DNA of 64,000 nucleotides from Piper betle (lineage: Eukaryota > Streptophyta > Magnoliopsida > Piperales > Piperaceae): NCBI GenBank assembly GCA_033002965.1, contig JAURVB010006561.1, positions 1-64,000 of the forward strand, read 5' to 3'. The translations under genes and the position numbers were made by a program. Below the pieces are notes generated by a model, which worked only from the letters and a program-made list of their open reading frames with translations, had not been told where the DNA came from and searched no databases. Below, piece after piece: positions 58,640 to 64,000 of the stretch (position 1 is its first letter; every line of letters begins with the position of its first letter).

Positions 58640-59780
58640 CCAAGCCGCTGCTGCAACGTTGGCCAGACCATGAAATCAATAAAGGAAGGCTTGTTAATGT
58701 GATGAACTATCTGCATCTTGGATAGGGTTGATGTTGTGATCTTTCCTATTACATGATTGTCTACTACACTTATGTATGATGTATCCTTATGTTTTAAGTG
58801 TAACTAGAATGTGTGATAGCAGCAATTATTGCTGCTTCATACATGGTGAATAAATAAAAAGTGGTAAAATTGTCTTGTGTTTACTTAAGCTGTGACCTAT
58901 GATTTATGTATTTACCGTCATGATAATTTGAACGCCAGTTTTTTATGAGCTGGTTCTTATTAGAATGCGAACTAGATTCTTCAAAGAAGATCAGTTCCAA
59001 ATTAACCATGAACCTGCATTGCTTAGTTGAATGATAAAGCTTATATGTCCCAAACCAGGCAAGAAGAAATTAACAAACTTTGGTCCTTTCCTCCATTATT
59101 GTTTACTTCATTTCTGAGTGCATCTCAGAAGCTGGTCGCTCTTTGGCAAACAAAAAAACACAAATAGACGTAGCTAGTTCGGACGTCGTGGCGCTTGTCA
59201 AGGCCCCCCATACAGTTGGGCCCACCCATGTGGCGCGTCTCGGTCTGTAAGTGACCCGGCCCAGACCATATTAAAACGAAATTGCCATGTCCATGAGTAC
59301 GACCACCAACTTGTACAAAATCTAACCACGTCATGGAGTAAAAATTAGGGAAAGAAACAACCAAGTCATCGGGATGATGAAATCTTCCATCTTTTGCTAC
59401 ATCGTATCAGATGTAGTTATCACCATGGAATATATAGATATGAGTGTGGTGAGTGCAAAAATAACAATCATGCAAAAAGCTTATCTATAACGAAAGATAT
59501 GATTTTTCTATGGAAATGGTGTGCATTGATTGTACTTCATTGCAAGTATATAACTAATTTTATACAATTCCAAATGACGGGAAACCAAGTTCTAATCATA
59601 AGATAAAGAGATATATGCATAAAATGTAAGAAAGATCAAAACTTAACAACACAGCAACCACACAAACAAGACAACCACACATACAAGACATTGGAACAAT
59701 TAAAGGACAATGCATTAATCAAAGAGACAAAATTCATCTAATTTGAGTTTAATATTTCCAACATCTTTTCTTAAACTCAA
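58640..59780. other. 3' UTR and intergenic sequence
   Basis: The first 220 bases are probably 3' UTR with an AATAAA at 58849-58856. No other gene seen. Confidence 0.4.
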
Positions 59781-59829
59781 ATAGGGAAATCACACATGCT
59801 TAATAATGTTTCAGCGTGAAGAAACTCTC

Positions 59830-60905
59830 CGGCTTTAAAGGCTTCGTAAATATATTTGCAACTTGATCTTTAGTCTTGCAATATTCCAACTTAATTTCTT
59901 CAATTCTTATCAAATCTTTAATAAAATGAAATTTTATCTCAATGTATTCACTTCCTCCTATGCATAATTGGATTCTTGGTCAAAGTAATAGCTAAACTAT
60001 TATCACACAAACTTGTAGTAGGCCCATGTTAATGATATTTCATCTCCTCAAACAATCTTTGCAACCAAATGGTTTGACTTGCTCAAGATGTAGCTGTGAT
60101 ATATTTAGCTTCAGCAGTAGAAAGTACAATTGTTTCTTGCATATTCGAAGATCATATAAACACAGATTTTCCAAAAGTACTCTTTCTATCATCAACATAT
60201 CTAAAATTGTAGTAGGCCCATGTTAATGATATTTCATCTCCTCAAACAATCTTTGCAACCAAATGGTTTGACTTGCACAAGATGTAACTGTAATATATTC
60301 AGCTTCAGTAGTAGAAAATACAATCGTTTCTTGCTTAGTCGAAGATCATATAAACACAGATTTTCCAAAAGTACTCTTTCTATCATCAACATATCCAATC
60401 CGATCACTATCCAAGTAGCCAACCAAAGTAACATCATTAGAAAATGAATAAAAAATACCATGAGAGAATGTACCTCGAATGTGTTTTAAAATTCTTATCT
60501 CAGCTTGAAGATGATCTTGAGTAAGTGTCTCCATATATCAGCCAAGTAAACTCACTCCATACAAAATATCCAGCCTTTTTGTAAGTGTCAAATAGTAAAG
60601 ACTGTCAATTAAACTTTTATTAAAATAAGTAGAATCTGCCATGTTTTTCGAATTCCTCTTCCATAACTTCAAACCTATCACAATCAAACTAGGGATTGGT
60701 TTGGAGTTAAACATTTTCAATTTCTCTAAAATATTTTGTGCATATTTTCTTTGATAAAAAAATCTCATCTTCACGTTATTTCACTTCAATACCAAGTTAA
60801 TATGACATAAAACTATCTTTTGATTATTTTTAGTAAAAATTAAATCATCCACATAAAAAGAAATAAACAGCATATCATCATGAACAATTTTTTTGGTGTA
60901 CTTTT
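59830..60905 (-). pseudogene. Copia reverse transcriptase/RNase H relic
   Basis: On the minus strand the catalytic YVDDLIFT motif of Copia reverse transcriptase is at about 60840, followed by RKYAQNILEKLKMF, SLYYLTLTKRLDILYG and KHIRGTFSH, VGYLDSDRIGYVDDRKS (RNase H start) and TEAEY further on. Stops, shifts and a 194-base tandem duplication break it. No LTRs were found near it. It is a decayed fragment with no mobility. Confidence 0.8.
60015..60402. repeat. 194-base tandem duplication in the Copia relic
   Basis: 60015-60208 and 60209-60402 are two copies, each starting GTAGTAGGCCCATG. They differ at about a dozen positions. 194 is not a multiple of three, so the duplication shifts the frame of the RNase H region. 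Confidence 0.85.
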
Positions 60906-61078
60906 TCATATATATGGGGACTAATTTTATTCACGTATGGGAGTAAGTTTATTTATGTATTGGGAGGGGATTATCTAGGGTTTCATTTATGATTGGAATT
61001 AATTTATAATTATAGGAGTTTGTGGGGAGATTTTCATTTAAATTATTATGTAGTAATTGATGATCTCTACAAATGGGT

Positions 61079-61329
61079 AGGGTTGCTAATTGAGCGAGCC
61101 AGCTCGTGAGCATTTAGCGTTCGGCTCGGCTTGACTCGAGTCGAAACTCGACATTTAAATGCTCGACTCGAACTCGAATCTTACGAGCCGGGCTTGAGCA
61201 AGGTCGTGTTCGACTCGACTCGACTCGGTTATAACTCGAAATCGACTCGAACTACACTCGTAGCTCGATTCGAACTCGACTCGATAAAATAATATAATAA
61301 TATAGTCTTTATATTATATTATATTATAT

Positions 61330-61376
<47 letters not shown>

Positions 61377-61747
61377 ATATAATAACAAAGATGTAAGATA
61401 GTTGATATGGTAAGTATTCACCTTGATGACTTTAAGGTTGTGGGTTTAAACCACATTGGCCTTATTTTTTTAAAGTGAAGTACTTTTGACTTTCAATCGA
61501 GTTGGTTTCGAGCTCACGAACGAGCTCATAAAAATTAAACAGTTTAAGTATATTCGAGTTCGAGTCGAGCTCGAACACATAAAAGATATTCGAGTCGAAC
61601 TGGAGCATGTATGTCTAAAACTCGTTCGATCTCGAGTCGAGTTCGAACGAGTTTCAAACTATTCGAGCCGAACTCGATACTTTCGAACTATTCGAGCCGA
61701 GCTCGAACACATATCGAGCTCGGCTCGCTCACTCAATTAGCACCCCT
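61079..61747. mobile_element. Mutator-like non-autonomous element
   Basis: Ends AGGGTTGCTAATTGAGCGAG and, inverted, AGGGGTGCTAATTGAGTGAG. The flanks carry a perfect 10-base duplication ACAAATGGGT at 61069-61078 and 61748-61757. The body is full of CTCGA, GAGCTCG and CGAACTC motifs and has a TA/ATATT run at about 61300-61374. No transposase. A 9-10 bp duplication points to the Mutator group. Relics with the same motifs occur at 5031-6560, 29220-29335 and 63590-63860. Confidence 0.8.
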
Positions 61748-61964
61748 ACAAATGGGTTATTGGCCCCCAACAATAAGCGATTAATTTTTACCCGAAAATT
61801 ATCCTTTCTCAAGTCATCGCCTCTAGGAATGTTTGTCCACACCTTGCAAGGGAAGCTGATTCCTTATCCAAAGGGTCTTTCTCTACCATCTCTCTTCTCT
61901 CTCTCTCTCGCTCTGCTCTTCGTAAGCTACACTCCCAGTTCATGACATACCGATAAAAAGTAGC

Positions 61965-62691
61965 TTGTGCATGCCCGCCATCTTCTCCGGCGAACCTCCT
62001 ATATCCTTTTCCGGCGAGAATGAACGATGGCGTACCCCATCCCATTTACTCATTCTTGTTTTCCTGGCCTCCATATTTTCAGTCGTCGCCGTCCTCATCC
62101 TCCTCGTCGCCTTCGTTTACCTGCTCCGGCGACGGTCAGCTCGCTCCTTCTTGCTCCCTAAATTCTCCGGCCAGACCCACCAAAGCCCGTCCAAGTTACG
62201 CCTCTTCTTCCTCCGGCTAAAGGAAGCCTCCTCCCAAGTGGAGCCGGCTGGGGCAGAAGAGGTGAATCTCCGGAGTACTGCGACGTGGGTCCGTCGCCGG
62301 CTGCGGTCGATGGGGCGGACGAAGGGAGAGAGTTCGAGCAGATATACAGCCATGCCCGGCTGCTGTATACAATAAAAGAGGAGTCGGAAAGCGAGAATGG
62401 GCACGAGTCGTTCCGGTTGGTCGGAGTATCGCCGTCGCCGTGGGCGGTGGGGGGCTGGTGGCAGTGACGGCGCCGGCGACGGCCGAGGAGGGTGAAGATG
62501 GGGACGGCCGCTTCTTCACGCCGTGCTCTTCGCCGCCGTTCTACACGCCGTCGTCGTCTCCGCTTCGTGCGTTCAATGTTGTCTCGGATACGGCCGGCGC
62601 GCAGGAAGACGAGGCGTTGCCGGCGGCGTGCCTTTTCCGGCATTCGGGTAAACGTGGGGCCACTTGGGGGCCCAGTAAATTGAGCTATTAA
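61965..62691 (+). pseudogene. Uncharacterised membrane protein gene split over three frames
   Basis: Frame one from 61965 reads MCMPAIFSGEPPISFSGENE, then a single transmembrane helix (LLILVFLASIFSVVAVLILL) and a basic region SFLLPKFSGQTHQSPSKLRL, up to VEPAG. After a one-base shift near 62255 a second frame reads SPEYCDVGPSPAAVDGADEG, then EFEQIYSHARLLYTIKEE and stops at about 62467. A third frame, shifted near 62445, gives FFTPCSSPPFYTPSSSPLRA and ends at 62691. The three parts together look like one plant single-pass membrane protein of about 240 aa with no known function. The shifts are either real mutations or assembly errors. GC-rich, no intron. Confidence 0.65.
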
Positions 62692-63300
62692 AACGGTCAA
62701 ATTGAATGCGTTTGTAGCCGTTTGATGCATCTTACTTGCGTGTGTATCATGATATATGTCACACATCCCCTTCCATTCCTGAAGTGGAATTGTTTTTAGA
62801 AAAAAGATTAAATGTGAACAAATATGTCATCCATCCATGTAAACAAAGAATTTATATTGGAAATTACATTTATTATTCGTTAATGATCCTATGTATTATT
62901 TCTGTCTGGGAAGATTAAAAAAATCACGTATTTTTGTCCAATTCTAGAGATTAAACTACAATGTTTTAAACTACAATGTTGTTCCTAGCTGAAGAGCTTT
63001 ATTTGAAAAAAAATAAAGGTCTTTCAATTAAAGAAAACCAGGTGCAAAAGATGACTCACGAGTCAAGTACCTAACATAAGTACAGCAAGGGTCACAGATT
63101 CCTTACGAAAGGTCTTTAGGGCTTGTTGCTCTTACTGGAGATGTCACTCGAAAATGGAGAAATGGTGGGAATCACCCGAATATCTCGCTTTTATATCATT
63201 ACTATATTTATAATTCTCTTTTTTTTCTCTTTTATTAAAGTAGAGGAAATTATTAAATAATAAAAGTTATATTCAACAAAAAAATCATGTTAAATAATAC
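62692..63300. other. 3' intergenic sequence
   Basis: No gene recognised. Confidence 0.4.
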
Positions 63301-63302
63301 GG

Positions 63303-63350
63303 TAAAATCTTCAATCCGATGCTCTCCCAACTGAGCTATGATGCTATTTT
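63303..63350 (-). pseudogene. 5' half of a tRNA-Phe (GAA) relic
   Basis: On the minus strand ATAGCTCAGTTGGGAGAGC (D arm with A box) is followed by ATCGGATTGAAGATT, which carries the GAA anticodon in the same place as in plant tRNA-Phe. The variable loop, T arm and 3' acceptor are missing. It could be a broken tRNA gene or the head of a tRNA-derived element. Confidence 0.65.
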
Positions 63351-63589
63351 GTTATTTTATTGTATATAAATAAATATAACTAGTTATAATTAAACTTATA
63401 TATATATATATAAATTATCTTAGTTGGGTATTTCTATCTCAAATTTTAATTTGAGTTGTTTGATTATAAGGACGACCTCGATTTGATAAAAAAACAAAAA
63501 ATAAAAAATAAAACACCCCACTACTAGTGCATAATTAATAATATTATTTATTTATGATTTTAAATGTATTTTGAGTAGGTAATTGATAT

Positions 63590-63860
63590 TATGTATATTA
63601 TTATACTATATTATCGAGTTGAGTTCGAATTGAGCTACGAGTCAATTTTGAGTCAAATTTAAGTTATAACCGAGTTAAGTCTAGTCGAATACTGTCTTAC
63701 TCAAACTCGACTTATAAGATTCAAATTTAAGTTTAAGCTAGATTATTTAAATATCGAGTTTTAAATCAAATTTAAGTTTAAATTATAACCAAATTGAATC
63801 TAATGAATACAGCCTTACTCAAACTTAACTTGTAAGATTTAAATTTAAGTTTGAACTGAA
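63590..63860. mobile_element. Relic of a CTCGA-type element
   Basis: Repeated GAGTTCGAATTGAGCTACGA, TACTCAAACTCGACTTATAA and TTTAAGTTTAA units resemble a diverged copy of the 61079-61747 family; part of it is duplicated (63600-63730 and 63740-63860). Confidence 0.4.
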
Positions 63861-64000
63861 ATATTTAAATAATAAATTTTAAATTAAATTTAATTGCCTT
63901 AGTCAATTAATAACCCTAATTATCGAGGTGAACGTGCATGCATTGATAAGGGAATATGTCATTTTTCACAATATGATATAAGATAACAATAATTCTGTTT

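Overview
The window is nuclear DNA of a flowering plant. Genes have GT-AG introns and TATA boxes. They sit as small islands in AT-rich intergenic DNA loaded with transposons and gene relics. The GC-rich exons of several genes suggest a monocot outside the grasses, but this is an inference and not secure.

Layout. 1-1064: LTR ends at the window edge. 1961-2410: SKP1-like gene. 2560-6560: AT-rich repeats and a hAT-like element. 6860-10159: TFIIA small subunit, three coding exons. 10735-12049 (minus): caleosin/peroxygenase gene with several frameshifts. 15774-16414: glycine-rich protein A3-like gene with a long 5' UTR intron. 17488-18240 (minus): uncharacterised plant protein. 20321-21811: broken PPR gene. 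24556-28164 (minus): intact seven-exon LOG cytokinin-activating enzyme. 31612-38046: intronless cullin-1 retropseudogene interrupted by a 3.3 kb giant inverted-repeat element and by a CACTA-like insertion. 39298-39801 (minus) and 58220-58619 (plus): two secreted glycine-rich proteins with related signal peptides. 42.3-54.3 kb: nested LTR complex with two solo LTRs, one inside the other, both with 5 bp target duplications; the outer one splits a 3-hydroxyisobutyrate dehydrogenase-like pseudogene. A ribosomal protein S16 relic, a long palindromic MITE and older LTR pieces follow. 59.8-60.9 kb: Copia polymerase relic. 61079-61747: Mutator-like element. 61965-62691: membrane protein gene in three frames.

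Functionally the intact genes are unrelated neighbours: transcription initiation (TFIIA), cytokinin activation (LOG), cell wall or stress-type glycine-rich proteins, and a possible SCF component (SKP1-like). Many other genes carry one-base indels. These may be true pseudogenes or uncorrected assembly errors, and the sequence alone cannot decide for every case.

The most unusual structures are the 3.3 kb inverted repeat with arms of about 1.45 kb, flanked by a 15 bp direct repeat inside the cullin relic; the nested solo LTRs; a 51 nt-arm hairpin whose arm differences are all transitions; and a roughly 300 bp near-perfect palindrome.
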